The position numbers and the translations under genes are program-made. A DNA stretch of 64,000 nucleotides from an uncultured Amylibacter sp. (GTDB taxonomy: Bacteria > Pseudomonadota > Alphaproteobacteria > Rhodobacterales > Rhodobacteraceae): contig CAJIZV010000001.1 in NCBI GenBank assembly GCA_905181935.1, positions 310,001 to 374,000 on the forward strand. The letters run 5' to 3'. Below, piece by piece: positions 1-11,343 of the stretch. The notes under the pieces are model-generated. The model ran no database searches. It saw only the letters and a program-made list of their open reading frames with translations, and had not been told where the DNA came from. Within the stretch, counting starts at the first letter, position 1. Every line of letters starts with the position of its first letter.

Positions 1-611
1 ATACACGTTATTAAATTCTGAATAACGCGAGTATCAATGGTTAACAGATGCATATCTACAGATAACGAATGTCCAATTTGGCCCCGTGGATCAGATAGAG
101 AAGGATTTTGATCTAAAGCAAAATTTACTGGCATAGCGTGAATTGCTTCACGCCCATCCCCAAAATTCGGAGCATCACATGCAGCCAAAACACGGCTTAT
201 ATCCATATCAGTGACATTGCCCGTCTCTACAGCAACCTCCCCTGCCAAACCATAAGACTTAGGGTTAGCACCAGAAAAGCAAGCCATGACATGATCAACG
301 CGAACATTAGCCATTTTCTGCGCACCCTGGACTGCAGTCCGTATTGCACGTTCAGTCTCTTCCATAGTAGATATTTCACCAAGCTTTACGCCTCGTGAAC
401 GAGTTTTTGCCACTCCAATAACACGAAATGCTCCATGCTTAGCTATAGCGCCCATACCTTCAGACGCATGCATTTGGACAGAAGGATCAAATTGTAAAAT
501 CATACAAACAATTTTAGATGTACCAACATCTAAAATTGCAACAACACCTCGCTGTAGTGCTGCACGTCGCTTCTGACGCATTATTTTTTGGGTTTCGTAA
601 AGAGTTTGCAT
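1..611 (-). CDS. ftsA: Cell division protein FtsA (partial, C-terminus outside window)
   Basis: FtsA is the actin-like protein that tethers FtsZ to the inner membrane and helps assemble the divisome. The frame is open from an ATG at 609-611 to the window edge, giving about 203 residues. It reads AILDVGTSKIVCMI near residue 26, the first phosphate-binding motif of the actin/Hsp70 fold, then a region resembling the FtsA 1C subdomain (SRGVKLGEISTMEETERAI). It follows ftsQ by 9 bp in the usual dcw order, so ftsZ is expected just beyond the left edge. The C-terminal amphipathic helix cannot be seen. Identification is secure from motif and context. Confidence 0.95.
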   Translation of the reverse strand, partial: MQTLYETQKIMRQKRRAALQRGVVAILDVGTSKIVCMILQFDPSVQMHASEGMGAIAKHGAFRVIGVAKTRSRGVKLGEISTMEETERAIRTAVQGAQKMANVRVDHVMACFSGANPKSYGLAGEVAVETGNVTDMDISRVLAACDAPNFGDGREAIHAMPVNFALDQNPSLSDPRGQIGHSLSVDMHLLTIDTRVIQNLITC

Positions 612-620
612 GAAAGATCT

Positions 621-1622
621 CTATTCAGTTAGCGCGGAAGCGCGGATAATTTTAGTTGCAAGGTCAGTAAGGCGTAAAACTGGACGGGCAGCATCACGCA
701 TGTCAATTATGACAATATCACGATTTAAAATTTGTTGAGCAGTGTCTAAGGCCAAAACACGGTTTAAAGCATCTAGCGGATTATCTTCTGGTAGTTGAAT
801 AATCTGGCCTCGATCTAAAATCACATCCCAACGTCGCATTCCCATTCGGCGTAGTCCACGCAGTCTATTTACAATGGGCTCAGCCATGGTATAAAGTTCT
901 AAAGCTTCAAACATATGCGCTTTTGCTGCAGTGCCTGCAATTAATGGCAAATCTTGGCGATCAAGGCGAGATGTTAATAAACCAGCTAACTCACCTTCAG
1001 AATCAAGCATCTCTAATTTAGGCCCATCACGCCATATAATAAGTGGTTTGCGTTGATCAAGCCGTACCTCCAATAATCCACCAGATCGCAAAAATAATGA
1101 GGCCACTTTTACTTCATCCATCTGCTCAATCTGGTTTTTAATTTTAGGTAAATCCAAATCAAATGAATTTGTTGGGAACTGTAAATTTAAAGATTTTCGA
1201 ATAGACGATGCAAGTTCTTCAGTTCCACCATCAATTTTCATTAACTCGACTTTAAACTCTGGCCGCGCTTGAATGCTTGACTGGGCCTCCAACATAACAT
1301 CCGCAAGCCTAGCACGCAGAATATCATTTTTTGAAAAATATAGTCCTATTAAAAATATTATTATTAAGGGAAGCCCAATCGTTACTCCACTACGTACTAT
1401 TGGTGTCAACCATAAGCGTTGGATTTTGTATCCAACACGACTCGGTGCAGGATCTAGCTTCACAATTTTTTTTGGTGTCTTTTGCCCAAATAAACGTTCA
1501 ATTTTTTCAGCTGAGACTTCGCCCAAAGGAGCAATATTTGGAGCATCCTGCTTCCGCCTATTTATAGATTCTAGCGGTGACATTTTACTAATTTTTGGCT
1601 CTTTACGATCTATCGGTTGCAT
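621..1622 (-). CDS. ftsQ: Cell division protein FtsQ
   Basis: FtsQ is a bitopic inner-membrane protein that links early and late divisome components. The 333-residue product has a long basic cytoplasmic N-terminus, one transmembrane helix at about residues 77-97, then a periplasmic POTRA domain and the FtsQ beta domain. The chosen ATG lies inside the end of ddl (13-bp overlap), typical of translational coupling in this operon. A second ATG at codon 14 is possible. Length and position between ddl and ftsA fit the family. Confidence 0.93.
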   Translation of the reverse strand: MQPIDRKEPKISKMSPLESINRRKQDAPNIAPLGEVSAEKIERLFGQKTPKKIVKLDPAPSRVGYKIQRLWLTPIVRSGVTIGLPLIIIFLIGLYFSKNDILRARLADVMLEAQSSIQARPEFKVELMKIDGGTEELASSIRKSLNLQFPTNSFDLDLPKIKNQIEQMDEVKVASLFLRSGGLLEVRLDQRKPLIIWRDGPKLEMLDSEGELAGLLTSRLDRQDLPLIAGTAAKAHMFEALELYTMAEPIVNRLRGLRRMGMRRWDVILDRGQIIQLPEDNPLDALNRVLALDTAQQILNRDIVIIDMRDAARPVLRLTDLATKIIRASALTE

Positions 1623-2524
1623 GACGCATCCTCAACCATCCATCTGACTAAAGTATAAAACGACGTACCTTCATATGCAGCTTGTTCAGGTGCTAATGAT
1701 GTTGGCGTCATACCTGGCTGCGTATTAGTTTCAAGTAACTTTAAACCGGCTAAGCCAAGTGTTTCATCCCAACGAAAATCAGTACGTGTCATCCCGCGAC
1801 AACTCAAACAAATGTGCGCGCGTTCAGCATAATCAATACATGCAGAAAAAATTTCTTTAGGAATATCAGCTGGCACAACATGATACGACCCACCATCTTT
1901 GTATTTAGCATCAAAGTCATACCAGCTATCAGTAAAAATATCCGTAACAGTTAAGGCGCGATTATTAACTACAGAGGACGTCAATTCACGACCAGGAATA
2001 AACTCTTCAACCATTAACATTTCAGGCATACCATCCGCCATAGATACAATTGGGCTATCTCCTTTTTGAACTATATAAACCCCAACAGAAGAACCTTCAT
2101 TGTATGGCTTAACAACATAAGGAGCAGGCATTGGGTGCCTTCCCAAAACATCAGATTTTAGTATTAACATTGATGCTGCTACTGGCAAGCCTGCAGCTCG
2201 GTATGCATTTTTTGTTTTTTCTTTATCCATCGCAAGCGCTGATGAATAAACTCCAGAATGTGTATAAGGAATTTGCAACCACTCCAATAGGCCTTGAACA
2301 CACCCATCCTCACCCCAGCGCCCATGCAATGCGTTGAAAACTACGTCAGGATTAGAAGCAGTTATATTCGCCGACAAGTTCTCACCTGCGTCGATCACTG
2401 TAACCTCATATCCTCCCCCGCGTAATGCAGATGCAACTTCTTGACCCGTAACCAGCGAAACTTCTCGTTCAGCTGACGGACCGCCATTTAGCACTGTTAC
2501 ACGGGTGATAGCCTTGCTCGACAT
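1610..2524 (-). CDS. ddl: D-alanine--D-alanine ligase
   Basis: This ATP-grasp enzyme joins two D-alanines for the peptidoglycan precursor, in the cytoplasm. At 304 residues it matches the DdlB type. Visible motifs are the N-terminal VLNGGPSAEREVSL substrate loop, HGRWGEDG near residue 68, VKPYNEGSSVGV in the ATP-grasp domain, and LLETNTQPGMT near the C-terminus, the metal- and ligand-binding segment. It sits between murB and ftsQ and overlaps the start of ftsQ, so it is co-expressed with the pathway that uses its product. Confidence 0.96.
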   Translation of the reverse strand: MSSKAITRVTVLNGGPSAEREVSLVTGQEVASALRGGGYEVTVIDAGENLSANITASNPDVVFNALHGRWGEDGCVQGLLEWLQIPYTHSGVYSSALAMDKEKTKNAYRAAGLPVAASMLILKSDVLGRHPMPAPYVVKPYNEGSSVGVYIVQKGDSPIVSMADGMPEMLMVEEFIPGRELTSSVVNNRALTVTDIFTDSWYDFDAKYKDGGSYHVVPADIPKEIFSACIDYAERAHICLSCRGMTRTDFRWDETLGLAGLKLLETNTQPGMTPTSLAPEQAAYEGTSFYTLVRWMVEDASCNR

Positions 2525-2573
2525 ACCCGCCTCTTCCCTACCCTGTTGATCGGGCTTTAGGATTTTAATTATT

Positions 2574-3500
2574 TTAGGGTTCTCCGACCCTTATTATTTC
2601 CCACTCTAACTGAATCCCTGAGTGTGCGTAAACCTTTTTCATCACTTTTTTACCTAAATTCTCTAAATCTGCTGCAGTTGCCCCACCCGTATTAACCATA
2701 AAGTTAGAATGTTTTTCACTCATTTGGGCTCCGCCAACATTAACACCCCGCATTCCAGCATTATCAATTACCTTCCAAGCCTTAAGATCATGAATATCCT
2801 CTGCATCTCCCGTAGATGAGAAACCTGCAGGATTTCGAAAGGTTGACCCACACGACCTCAATTTAGTTGGCTGGCTTTCTTCGCGGCTTTGCAAAAAATT
2901 ACTCATCTTAAGCTCTATCGCAGAAGGATCACAAGAAAGCCCAGATAAAATAACATTAGTAATAATCATTCCTTCAGGAATTTGTGCAACTCTATATTTA
3001 AAATTCATATCATTAGCGAATAAAGTGACGCATTTTCCAGTTCTTGAAATAGCAGTAGCACTTTCAAAAACATCAGCAATGTAGCTTCCATAACACCCAG
3101 CATTCATTTTTACTGCACCACCAATGGTCCCGGGTATAGTCCGCAAAAATGCTAAATCAATGCCTGCCACTGCAGCTTTACGAGCCACTTGAGAATCTAA
3201 AGCTGCTGCTCCTACTTGTATGCGAGTACTATCCAATACTTTCACATCATTAAATCCACGCCCAAGCTTAACTACTACACCACGGATACCTCCATCACGT
3301 ATAATAAGATTAGAGCACACTCCAATTGGAAGCACTGTGATCTCAGCCGCTATCTCAGATAAAAATTTAATCAAATCTTTTTCATCAGCAGGCTGGAACA
3401 TAAAATCAGCTGGGCCCCCAACGCGCAACCAAGATAGATCTGCCATTACTCGGTTAGCGGTAATTTTTCCGCGGACTTCAGGAAATGATAAAGAAAGCAT
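2574..3500 (-). CDS. murB: UDP-N-acetylenolpyruvoylglucosamine reductase MurB
   Basis: MurB is the FAD- and NADPH-dependent reductase that completes UDP-N-acetylmuramic acid. The 308-residue product shows the FAD-binding [18 protein letters not shown] segment (residues ~96-113), [17 protein letters not shown], and SCGSTFRNP carrying the catalytic serine. The short loop pattern suggests the type II MurB common outside enterobacteria. It lies 83 bp downstream of murC, one of the wider gaps in this operon, and 49 bp before ddl. Confidence 0.96.
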   Translation of the reverse strand: MLSLSFPEVRGKITANRVMADLSWLRVGGPADFMFQPADEKDLIKFLSEIAAEITVLPIGVCSNLIIRDGGIRGVVVKLGRGFNDVKVLDSTRIQVGAAALDSQVARKAAVAGIDLAFLRTIPGTIGGAVKMNAGCYGSYIADVFESATAISRTGKCVTLFANDMNFKYRVAQIPEGMIITNVILSGLSCDPSAIELKMSNFLQSREESQPTKLRSCGSTFRNPAGFSSTGDAEDIHDLKAWKVIDNAGMRGVNVGGAQMSEKHSNFMVNTGGATAADLENLGKKVMKKVYAHSGIQLEWEIIRVGEP

Positions 3501-3583
3501 TACAAAAACCTTAGTGTTTTAAATTCTAATTCATATTATATCTAAATTTTCTTATTTATTATTTTAAAATATTAATAAAAAGA

Positions 3584-4990
3584 TTATAGATCTGCATCAG
3601 ATAGCCTGTTAGCCCAAGAACTAATTGTGCCAGCACCTAAACAAACTAAAAGATCACCAGGCTGACAATTTGCCTTAAAAAAAGTTTGAAAATCCTGCTC
3701 ATTTTTAATAGCAAAAGCATTTCGATGACCACGAGTTTTAAGCCCTGAAACTAAACTATCCCGATTACGGTTTTTAATGGGTTCTTCACCAGCTGCATAT
3801 ACATCAGTAATACCAACAATATCAGCATCGTTAAAACAGCTACAAAAATCTTCAAATAAATCATTTAGTCGACTATAGCGGTGAGGCTGATGTACGGCGA
3901 TAACGCGCCGGCTTGTAGCTTGCTTTGCCGCCCCCAATACTGCAGAAATTTCAACAGGATGATGGGCATAATCATCAATTACAGTGACACCATTAATCTC
4001 TGCAACATGAGTAAAACGGCGATTTACACCCTTAAAAGAAGCTAAGCCATTGCGAATTTCATCGCTACTCATTCTCAAATGCCGCGATACAGCGATAGCG
4101 GCTAGAGCATTGGAAACATTATAATCACCTGGCATCGGTAAAGTAACATGGTCGATACGAAGGCCTTCAGATTGAAGATTTATATCAAAATGTGCACACC
4201 CTTTTATGTAAGTAAGGTTTTCTGCTCGTATATCTGCTTGCTTATTAAAACCATATGTAACAACACGCCTATCATCAATTCGTCCAACTAGAGATTGTAC
4301 TTCTGGGTGATCTGTATTGCAAATTGCTACACCATAAAAAGGAATATTAGATACAAAACTATAAAATGCATCGCGCAAGTTATCAAAGGATCCATAGTGC
4401 TCCATATGCTCAGGATCTATATTTGTGACAACGGCAATTGTTGCAGGTAATTTATTAAAAGTACCATCACTTTCATCAGCTTCAACCACCATCCACTCGC
4501 CATCACCTATACGAGCATTAGAACCATACGCATGAATAATTCCACCATTTATAACCGTTGGATCAATTCCGCCATAATCCAAAAGTGTTGCAACCATAGT
4601 AGTAGTAGTAGTTTTTCCATGGGTTCCAGCAATGGCAATATTAGATCTTAAGCGCATTAATTCTGCCAGCATCTCAGCTCGGCGTACAATTGGTAATCCT
4701 AATTTACGGGCATGATCTAATTCTGGATTGCTAGGTTTAATGGCAGATGAGATAACCACAACTTCAACATTATCTATATTCTCTGCTTTTTGAGGGTAAT
4801 TAATTAGTCCACCCAATTCAACCAAACGCCTAGTAATTGCAGTTTCTTTTAAATCCGAGCCAGAAACAGTAAAGCCTTGATTGATTAGCACCTCGGCTAT
4901 TCCAGACATACCAATTCCTCCGATACCAATAAAATGTATGGTTCCTAGTTGAGATGGTATTTTTGTTTTCGTTTGAATTTTTTTATTCAT
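3584..4990 (-). CDS. murC: UDP-N-acetylmuramate--L-alanine ligase MurC
   Basis: MurC adds L-alanine to UDP-MurNAc, the first peptide step of the peptidoglycan precursor. The 468-residue protein has the Rossmann-like [15 protein letters not shown] motif at ~19-33, the ATP-binding [10 protein letters not shown] at ~121-130, and the Mur-ligase middle and C-terminal domains ([17 protein letters not shown]). It overlaps murG by 8 bp, so the two are probably translationally coupled. Confidence 0.97.
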   Translation of the reverse strand: MNKKIQTKTKIPSQLGTIHFIGIGGIGMSGIAEVLINQGFTVSGSDLKETAITRRLVELGGLINYPQKAENIDNVEVVVISSAIKPSNPELDHARKLGLPIVRRAEMLAELMRLRSNIAIAGTHGKTTTTTMVATLLDYGGIDPTVINGGIIHAYGSNARIGDGEWMVVEADESDGTFNKLPATIAVVTNIDPEHMEHYGSFDNLRDAFYSFVSNIPFYGVAICNTDHPEVQSLVGRIDDRRVVTYGFNKQADIRAENLTYIKGCAHFDINLQSEGLRIDHVTLPMPGDYNVSNALAAIAVSRHLRMSSDEIRNGLASFKGVNRRFTHVAEINGVTVIDDYAHHPVEISAVLGAAKQATSRRVIAVHQPHRYSRLNDLFEDFCSCFNDADIVGITDVYAAGEEPIKNRNRDSLVSGLKTRGHRNAFAIKNEQDFQTFFKANCQPGDLLVCLGAGTISSWANRLSDADL

Positions 4991-6077
4991 TTTGCGCTAT
5001 TCCTTCAACAAGATCAGCCAGTTCGAACGCAGCCTCTGGCTTACCTTTAGCAAGCGCAGAAGTAGCCATTTTAGCAGCATCAGCAGCAGAAGATAAAATT
5101 TTAAGAATACAATCAGCTAAAACTTTTGCATTAAGGGCATTTTCTTGAATTACAACCGCTGCATTTGCAGCTACTAATCCGTGTGCATTTATATTTTGAT
5201 GATCACTAGTTGCTGCAGCATATGGAATTAGAATTGAGGGACGCCCAATAACTGAAATATCAGCAATAGATGATGCTCCTGAACGAGAAATTATCAATTG
5301 GGCTTGAGATATACGTCTAGGAATGTCTGTAAAAAATGATTGAATTTCAGCATCTATACCTAATTTTATAAAACTTTTAGTAATTTTATCTATGTCTGGC
5401 CCCCTTGTTTGGCAAGCTACACGTAAATTAGCGCGCATACTCTCTGGCAGTAGAGCAATAGCATTCACCGTACTTTCAGCGATAATAGTTGACCCTTGGG
5501 ATCCGCCTATCACCAATAAACTTATAGGCCAATTCCCTGGTGGAATGTATTGTGAGCCTGCCTGCTTATATACTGAACTCCGTACAGGGTTTCCTGTGTG
5601 ACGTCCCACAACGCCTTTAGGTAAATCAGTTGGCCAAGTACCACAGGCCACAGCCTGCACACTTTTAGCAAATACTTTATTCACCCTTCCCAAAATACCG
5701 TTCTGTTCATGGAGGACCCGTGGGATTTTTAATACACCTGCAGCCAACATTGCAGGCACAGCTGGATAACCACCAAAGCCCACAACAATAGTTGGGCGCT
5801 CATTTAGCATTGATAAATAGGCTGTGAAAAATCCGCGTAAAATAAGGAATGGTGTTAGTAATTTTGCTTTAATCCCACCACGTGCAAAGGTGGATGCATT
5901 TACGACTTCAACAACTACTTTTTCTGGAAAGTTACCCGCATAACGAGCACCGCGTGGATCAGTTGATAATTTTATCTGCCAGCCACGCTTTAACATTTCT
6001 TCAGCCAAGGCTTGAGCTGGGAACATATGCCCTCCAGTGCCACCCGCAGCTATTACAATTAAAGGTTTGTAATTCAT
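4983..6077 (-). CDS. murG: Lipid II synthase MurG
   Basis: MurG transfers GlcNAc from UDP-GlcNAc to lipid I on the inner face of the cytoplasmic membrane, giving lipid II. The 364-residue GT-B fold protein carries the N-terminal glycine-rich [16 protein letters not shown] motif (~10-25), [14 protein letters not shown] in the acceptor domain, and VIGGSQGS plus [13 protein letters not shown] in the nucleotide-sugar domain. Its start overlaps the ftsW stop by 4 bp and its end overlaps murC. Confidence 0.97.
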   Translation of the reverse strand: MNYKPLIVIAAGGTGGHMFPAQALAEEMLKRGWQIKLSTDPRGARYAGNFPEKVVVEVVNASTFARGGIKAKLLTPFLILRGFFTAYLSMLNERPTIVVGFGGYPAVPAMLAAGVLKIPRVLHEQNGILGRVNKVFAKSVQAVACGTWPTDLPKGVVGRHTGNPVRSSVYKQAGSQYIPPGNWPISLLVIGGSQGSTIIAESTVNAIALLPESMRANLRVACQTRGPDIDKITKSFIKLGIDAEIQSFFTDIPRRISQAQLIISRSGASSIADISVIGRPSILIPYAAATSDHQNINAHGLVAANAAVVIQENALNAKVLADCILKILSSAADAAKMATSALAKGKPEAAFELADLVEGIAQNE

Positions 6078-7246
6078 TTCTTAATTTTCGTTTGAGTTAG
6101 TATGTCAGAAATATCTCCCTGAGGGCGTGATCGAGTAAAGGCCAAAAGCATGCCTAATCCTATACCACCAGCAATCAATGAAGAACCCCCGTAACTAATA
6201 AAGGGTAATGTCATTCCTTTAGCAGGCAGTAACCGCACAGCAACACCAATATTAATCATCGCCTGCATGCCAAATAGTGATGCAATTCCAGTACCTGCAA
6301 GGCGAACAAAAATATCACGTTCAGCCATAAGCCGCAACAAAGACCTTACTGTAATTGCCATAAATAAACTAATAATAATTAGTACTAAAATTAAACCATA
6401 TTCTTCAGCAGCAACAGCAATAATAAAATCTGTATGTGCATCTGGCAGAGACCATTTTACCGAACCTTCGCCAACACCTACCCCAAAAAATCCACCTTCT
6501 TGAATAGCGTTAGTTGCATAACCCAATTGAGTTCGAGGATCGATGTCTGGTGATAAAAACCCATCGATGCGGCGCGCAAAGTGTTCTGAACTATTATATG
6601 AAAACAAACCTACCCCAACAACACCAACAAGCATTAAGATCATAAGTAATAATGGCGCACCCGCCACAAAATACATCAAACCCCAAGATGCAAGAAAAAG
6701 GGACGCCTGGCCAAAGTCAGGCTGTAAAGCCAAAAGTGCCACAACAAAAACGCAAACAACAAAAGACATACGCTTACCAGGTGGGCCACTCACATCAAAA
6801 CTTGCAGCCATCAGCCATGCAGTAAAGATAACAAAACAAGGCTTTAAAAATTCAGATGGTTGAACTGATGTAAAACCAAGTGAATACCACCGCACTGCAC
6901 CCTTGCCAAAATCAGTTCCCAATACCGGCAGAAGACAAATTGCTAGAAAACAACATATAAATCCAATTATGCCAAATCGACGTACCATACGAGGCGTTAA
7001 CATTGAGGTTAAAATCATTATAATAAGGGCAATTATGCCAAAAAATAACTGCTTATAAACATAGTAAAAAGGGACTAAACCATTACGCTCTGCTAATGGA
7101 ACTGATGCTGCCAATCCGAGCAAAATACCAATAACAAAAAGAACTACTACAAAAGTTAGAGACCAACGGTCTACTGTACGCCACCAACGTGGAAGAACTG
7201 GTTCACTAGGTTGCTGTGCAACCGTGCCAAATACCATATCCGTCAT
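6074..7246 (-). CDS. ftsW: Septal peptidoglycan polymerase FtsW
   Basis: FtsW is the SEDS-family glycosyltransferase that polymerises lipid II at the septum together with FtsI. The 390-residue protein is strongly hydrophobic, with about ten predicted membrane helices. It contains VQPSEFLKP, ALQPDFG and the C-terminal FISYGGSSL segment typical of SEDS proteins. It is separated from murD by an unusually wide 193-bp gap, so it may head a sub-operon (ftsW-murG-murC and onward). Confidence 0.96.
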   Translation of the reverse strand: MTDMVFGTVAQQPSEPVLPRWWRTVDRWSLTFVVVLFVIGILLGLAASVPLAERNGLVPFYYVYKQLFFGIIALIIMILTSMLTPRMVRRFGIIGFICCFLAICLLPVLGTDFGKGAVRWYSLGFTSVQPSEFLKPCFVIFTAWLMAASFDVSGPPGKRMSFVVCVFVVALLALQPDFGQASLFLASWGLMYFVAGAPLLLMILMLVGVVGVGLFSYNSSEHFARRIDGFLSPDIDPRTQLGYATNAIQEGGFFGVGVGEGSVKWSLPDAHTDFIIAVAAEEYGLILVLIIISLFMAITVRSLLRLMAERDIFVRLAGTGIASLFGMQAMINIGVAVRLLPAKGMTLPFISYGGSSLIAGGIGLGMLLAFTRSRPQGDISDILTQTKIKK

Positions 7247-7439
7247 GAGATATCGCCTGTCTGCATTTGCTCTATTGCTGCCTCGTTTTCGGGTTCAGCT
7301 TATTATTATTAATATTATTATTGCATAGTTAGAATCAGATTTCCAGCATATAGATAATGCTGAATATCAAACATGGCGAAGCTGTGCTCATCAAAGATCA
7401 TATTATTAAATTAATAGAAAAATTAAGAGCTCACTTTTA
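7247..7439 (-). other. Intergenic gap inside the dcw operon
   Basis: This is the widest gap between dcw genes in the window. It contains a run of TTA/ATT triplets at about 7303-7324 and a small inverted repeat (CAGCAT-N7-ATGCTG) at 7344-7362. A 27-codon open frame exists on the minus strand but has no ribosome-binding site and no recognisable product. It may hold an internal promoter for ftsW, but no clear promoter hexamers were found. Confidence 0.35.
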
Positions 7440-8855
7440 TTAATTACTATTCTTATTATCTATAGCCTCAACTATATTGATAAAATCGTTTCCTCGCGCC
7501 TCAAAACTCTCATATTGATCAAAGCTGGCGCAGGCTGGTGCAAGTAGAATAACATCACCAACTTCTGCATCATCAATTGCTAACCTAACTGCATTAGAAA
7601 TAGTTTCGCACTTTACATAATCTATGTGATGTAATTGCTCAGCAAAAGCTGTCATACTACTACCAATTAAATATGCTTTTTTCATTCTAGAAAAGTAAGG
7701 CTCCAGTGATGAAATTCCACCACTTTTAGCTTCACCACCAACAATCCAACGAACATTACTAAAAGATAACAACGCTTTTTCAGCAGCATCTGCATTAGTT
7801 GCCTTACTATCATTAACAAAGGTAACACCATTATATTTACCTAAAATTTGGCACCTATGTGGAAGGCCTACGTAAGAATACAGCGCCTCTTCTATTGCCT
7901 TTGGGGCCATTCCAATGGAGCGGCAAACACCATAAGCAGCGCATGCGTTTTGGTGATTATGTTCACCTGGCAATCCTAGAATAGGACGTAGGTCAATAGA
8001 CGTCATCTGGCGTCCTTTGCGCCATTCAGATAAAAACCCTTTTCGCACAAATACAGACCATCCATCAGTCTGAAGTTTTTTATTTTTAGAGATACTAATG
8101 ACAGGATCACCAGAGGATGTTTCTTGGCGTAATTGATTGGCTAAAAAACGGCCCTCAATTTCATCTATTCCAATTATTGCACGATCAGGATTGCCATCTA
8201 TAAATAAACGCCGCTTGGCTGCAAAGTATCCCCCCATTCCATTATGGCGATCTAAATGATCAGGTGATAAATTTATAAAAACAGCAATATCAGGCGCTAA
8301 GGCACGAGCAAGTTCAATTTGATAGGAAGACAATTCCAAAACTACAATGGCACCATCTAAAGCAGGCTCTATGTCAAGCACACCTCGCCCTATATTTCCA
8401 GCCACAACTACAGGGCGCTTAGTTGTCTCAAGTATATGAGCAACCAAGGCGGTTGTTGTAGATTTTCCATTAGAACCTGTAATGCAAATCACTTTGGGCA
8501 TTACTTCAAAGTTATCCCAATCCTGAGTAGCATAGGAACGAAAAAATAATCCAATGTCATTATCTACAACGACCCCCTTATCCCATGCTTTTGAAACAAT
8601 TTCATGCGGGGTTGGGTATAAGTGTGGAATCCCAGGTGAAACTATTAAACTAACTATGCCATCCCACGATGAGTCTTTTGATAAATCAAGAATCTTAAAA
8701 TCTTCAGCGTCTGCAGCAATTCGAGATTGTTCATTATCATCCCAAACAATTGGCTCTGCACCACCTGCACGTAAAGCACGCGCAGCACTTAAACCAGAGC
8801 GTCCCAGGCCCAAAACAGCAACTCTGCAACCAGTATATCCACGAACAGGTATCAT
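7440..8855 (-). CDS. murD: UDP-N-acetylmuramoyl-L-alanine--D-glutamate ligase MurD
   Basis: MurD adds D-glutamate to UDP-MurNAc-L-Ala. The frame is open further upstream (to 8942), but that segment lies wholly inside mraY in another frame. The ATG at 8853-8855 gives [21 protein letters not shown], the normal MurD N-terminus, and a 471-residue protein. The ATP-binding [11 protein letters not shown] is at ~125-135, and the C-terminal domain has FVNDSKATN and [12 protein letters not shown]. The chosen start overlaps the mraY stop by one base (TAATG), a classic coupling arrangement. Confidence 0.96.
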   Translation of the reverse strand: MIPVRGYTGCRVAVLGLGRSGLSAARALRAGGAEPIVWDDNEQSRIAADAEDFKILDLSKDSSWDGIVSLIVSPGIPHLYPTPHEIVSKAWDKGVVVDNDIGLFFRSYATQDWDNFEVMPKVICITGSNGKSTTTALVAHILETTKRPVVVAGNIGRGVLDIEPALDGAIVVLELSSYQIELARALAPDIAVFINLSPDHLDRHNGMGGYFAAKRRLFIDGNPDRAIIGIDEIEGRFLANQLRQETSSGDPVISISKNKKLQTDGWSVFVRKGFLSEWRKGRQMTSIDLRPILGLPGEHNHQNACAAYGVCRSIGMAPKAIEEALYSYVGLPHRCQILGKYNGVTFVNDSKATNADAAEKALLSFSNVRWIVGGEAKSGGISSLEPYFSRMKKAYLIGSSMTAFAEQLHHIDYVKCETISNAVRLAIDDAEVGDVILLAPACASFDQYESFEARGNDFINIVEAIDNKNSN

Positions 8856-9940
8856 TAGCGTAACTTCAATGTTGCTAAGCCAATTAAGGCAAGAATTAAA
8901 GCAATTATCCAAAAACGGATCACTATTTGAGCTTCTCCCCAACCCTTCTTCTCAAAATGGTGATGGATAGGTGCCATCAAAAATACTCGCTTTCCAGTAC
9001 TCTTAAAATAAATTACTTGAATAATAACAGACAAAGCTTCGACCACAAAAAGACCACCAACTATAGCAAGCACTAATTCATGCTTAGTCGAAACAGCAAT
9101 AGCACCCAGCGCACCACCTAATGCTAAAGAGCCAGTATCCCCCATAAAAACAGCTGCAGGTGGCGCATTATACCAAAGAAACCCCAGACCAGCTCCCACT
9201 AATGCGGATGTGAAAACTAGTAATTCTCCTGTACCCTGTACATAATGCACATCGAGATAGGCAGTAAAATCAGTACGCCCTACAATATATGCAATAACTC
9301 CCAATGTTCCAGCAGCAATGATAACTGGCATTATGGCCAAGCCATCTAAACCATCTGTCAAATTCACAGCATTTGCGGCACCAACGATTACGATCATTGC
9401 AAAAGGAAAATAAATCACTCCAAGATTTAATAATGTATCTTTAAAAATGGGTAAAGCCAGATGACGGCTCAAATCATCTGAATGTAATTCTTGTGCACTA
9501 TAGGCCGCAATTAAGGAAATTAATAATCCCAAGATAATACGAGCTTTAGATGAGAAACCTTTTGTATTATTTTTTGTAACTTTCAAATAATCGTCTAAAA
9601 ATCCAATAATTCCAAATCCAATAGTCACAAAAAGTACGATCCAAACATATCCATTATCCGATCGAGCCCACAAAAGCGTAGATGATAACAAAGTTCCAAG
9701 TATTAAGACTCCACCCATTGTTGGTGTTCCTGATTTTTCTAGAATATGACTGGCAGGTCCATCTTTGCGTATAGGTTGGCCATTTTTTTGCATTTTTTTA
9801 AGACGTCGAATTACAGGTGCACCAAACATAAATGACAATAATAAAGCTGTAAAAAATGCTCCACCTGAACGAAATGTAATGTATCTAAAAAGATTAAACG
9901 CATCACCACCATCTGATAGTTCACTCAAAAAATACAACAT
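8855..9940 (-). CDS. mraY: Phospho-N-acetylmuramoyl-pentapeptide transferase MraY
   Basis: MraY moves phospho-MurNAc-pentapeptide onto undecaprenyl phosphate to form lipid I. The 361-residue, roughly ten-helix membrane protein shows [13 protein letters not shown] with the paired aspartates, [22 protein letters not shown] and the cytoplasmic [13 protein letters not shown] loop, all diagnostic of MraY. It lies between murF (23 bp upstream) and murD, which it overlaps by one base. Confidence 0.97.
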   Translation of the reverse strand: MLYFLSELSDGGDAFNLFRYITFRSGGAFFTALLLSFMFGAPVIRRLKKMQKNGQPIRKDGPASHILEKSGTPTMGGVLILGTLLSSTLLWARSDNGYVWIVLFVTIGFGIIGFLDDYLKVTKNNTKGFSSKARIILGLLISLIAAYSAQELHSDDLSRHLALPIFKDTLLNLGVIYFPFAMIVIVGAANAVNLTDGLDGLAIMPVIIAAGTLGVIAYIVGRTDFTAYLDVHYVQGTGELLVFTSALVGAGLGFLWYNAPPAAVFMGDTGSLALGGALGAIAVSTKHELVLAIVGGLFVVEALSVIIQVIYFKSTGKRVFLMAPIHHHFEKKGWGEAQIVIRFWIIALILALIGLATLKLR

Positions 9941-9963
9941 CTCTCATTACTCCTTATTTATAC

Positions 9964-11343
9964 CTAAGCGTCTAATTTCTTAATTACTTCTACTATTTTT
10001 GAAACTCGCGTATAGTTTGAGCCTTTTACCATTACAATATCATTCACACTGAGAAGAGACCTAATTTGTAGCACTAATTCATCTGTTGTCTCGACCCATA
10101 ATCCACGTTTTTTAATAGGCAAAGCTTCATACATACTTTGCATCATAGGGCCAACCAAGTGAAATATATCTATGTTAGTAATTACGTCTAAAGATGCTAG
10201 GTCAACATGGTATGATAATTCTTCTGAGCCTAACTCACCCATTTCCCCTAATATAGCAATTTTACTTCCTAATGCCTCGCTATTTGCTAAAACTTCGAGC
10301 GCAGCGGCCATCGATGCAGGATTTGCATTATAGCTCTCATCGATTAATTCAATACATCCAGAACCATACTTAATCGACTTCCGTTCACCCCGTCCAGCAG
10401 GTGCTTCCCAGTCTGATAAGGCTTGGATTATTTCACTTAAACTACCACCAGCCACTTGTGCTGCTGCTATAGCAGCTAAAGCATTCATCGCAAAATGATT
10501 ACCTTCTGCATGAAAGTTAAAAGTTGTATTAATACCATTAATCATAACATGAGATATAGTTTTTGTATCCTGCCTGTCAGTTTCAATTAATCGATAATCT
10601 GAATCTATTGCATGGCCAAAAGTGATAATTTTAGCTTCAACTTTTTTTATTATTTTCATCATAACTGGCGTTGAAGGTAAGTCATTATTAACAATAGCTG
10701 TAGCTTTTGAGGATAAGTTCTCAAAAATTTCTGATTTTGCATAAGCAATTTCTTGAACGTTTTTAAACGATTTCAAATGTACAGCTGAAACATTAAGAAC
10801 CATAGCGATATCTAAATTAGCCAACTTCGCTAGGGGACGAATTTCTCCTGGACTATTCATTCCTATTTCAATAACTGCAAAATTGGCATTTATGGGCATC
10901 CGCGCCAAAGTTAGTGGAACTCCCCAGTGATTATTGAAGCTTTTTTCAGCAACATGTACTTTACCACTAATAGAAAGAATCATTTTTAACATTTCTTTCG
11001 TTGAGGTTTTTCCGACAGAACCAGTTACACCAATTACCACAGCACTTGTTCTAGCCCTTGCAAATTGCGCCATATCTTGAAGCGCCGCTAACACATCAGG
11101 GACAATTAATAATGGTGCATTTTTGTCTACACCATCTGGAACCCTTGAAACCAATGCGGCAGAAGCTCCATTAGCAAGCGCAGTGGCAACAAAATTATGG
11201 CCATCTCTCTGATCTTTTAATGCAACAAATAGTTCACCAACTTGAATTGTTCGTGTATCAATAGAAATGCCAGTTGCAGACCAATTAGTTGTTGCAAAAC
11301 CTCCCGTTGCCGTTTCAACATCGGTAGAAGACCAAAGCGTCAC
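9964..11343 (-). CDS. murF: UDP-N-acetylmuramoyl-tripeptide--D-alanyl-D-alanine ligase MurF
   Basis: MurF adds the D-Ala-D-Ala dipeptide made by Ddl and so finishes the cytoplasmic pentapeptide. The 459-residue protein has the ATP-binding VTGSVGKTSTKEM at ~106-118, followed by the family FNNHWGVPLTLARM and LIDESYNANPASM segments. It overlaps murE by 4 bp, indicating coupled translation. Confidence 0.97.
   Translation of the reverse strand: MTLWSSTDVETATGGFATTNWSATGISIDTRTIQVGELFVALKDQRDGHNFVATALANGASAALVSRVPDGVDKNAPLLIVPDVLAALQDMAQFARARTSAVVIGVTGSVGKTSTKEMLKMILSISGKVHVAEKSFNNHWGVPLTLARMPINANFAVIEIGMNSPGEIRPLAKLANLDIAMVLNVSAVHLKSFKNVQEIAYAKSEIFENLSSKATAIVNNDLPSTPVMMKIIKKVEAKIITFGHAIDSDYRLIETDRQDTKTISHVMINGINTTFNFHAEGNHFAMNALAAIAAAQVAGGSLSEIIQALSDWEAPAGRGERKSIKYGSGCIELIDESYNANPASMAAALEVLANSEALGSKIAILGEMGELGSEELSYHVDLASLDVITNIDIFHLVGPMMQSMYEALPIKKRGLWVETTDELVLQIRSLLSVNDIVMVKGSNYTRVSKIVEVIKKLDA

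Noticed and set aside
7300..7420. 27-codon minus-strand ORF in the ftsW-murD gap
   Set aside because: No ribosome-binding site, no recognisable product, and low-complexity sequence.
8856..8942. N-terminal extension of murD by 29 codons
   Set aside because: It lies inside mraY in another frame, lacks similarity to MurD, and the ATG at 8855 makes a TAATG overlap with the mraY stop.
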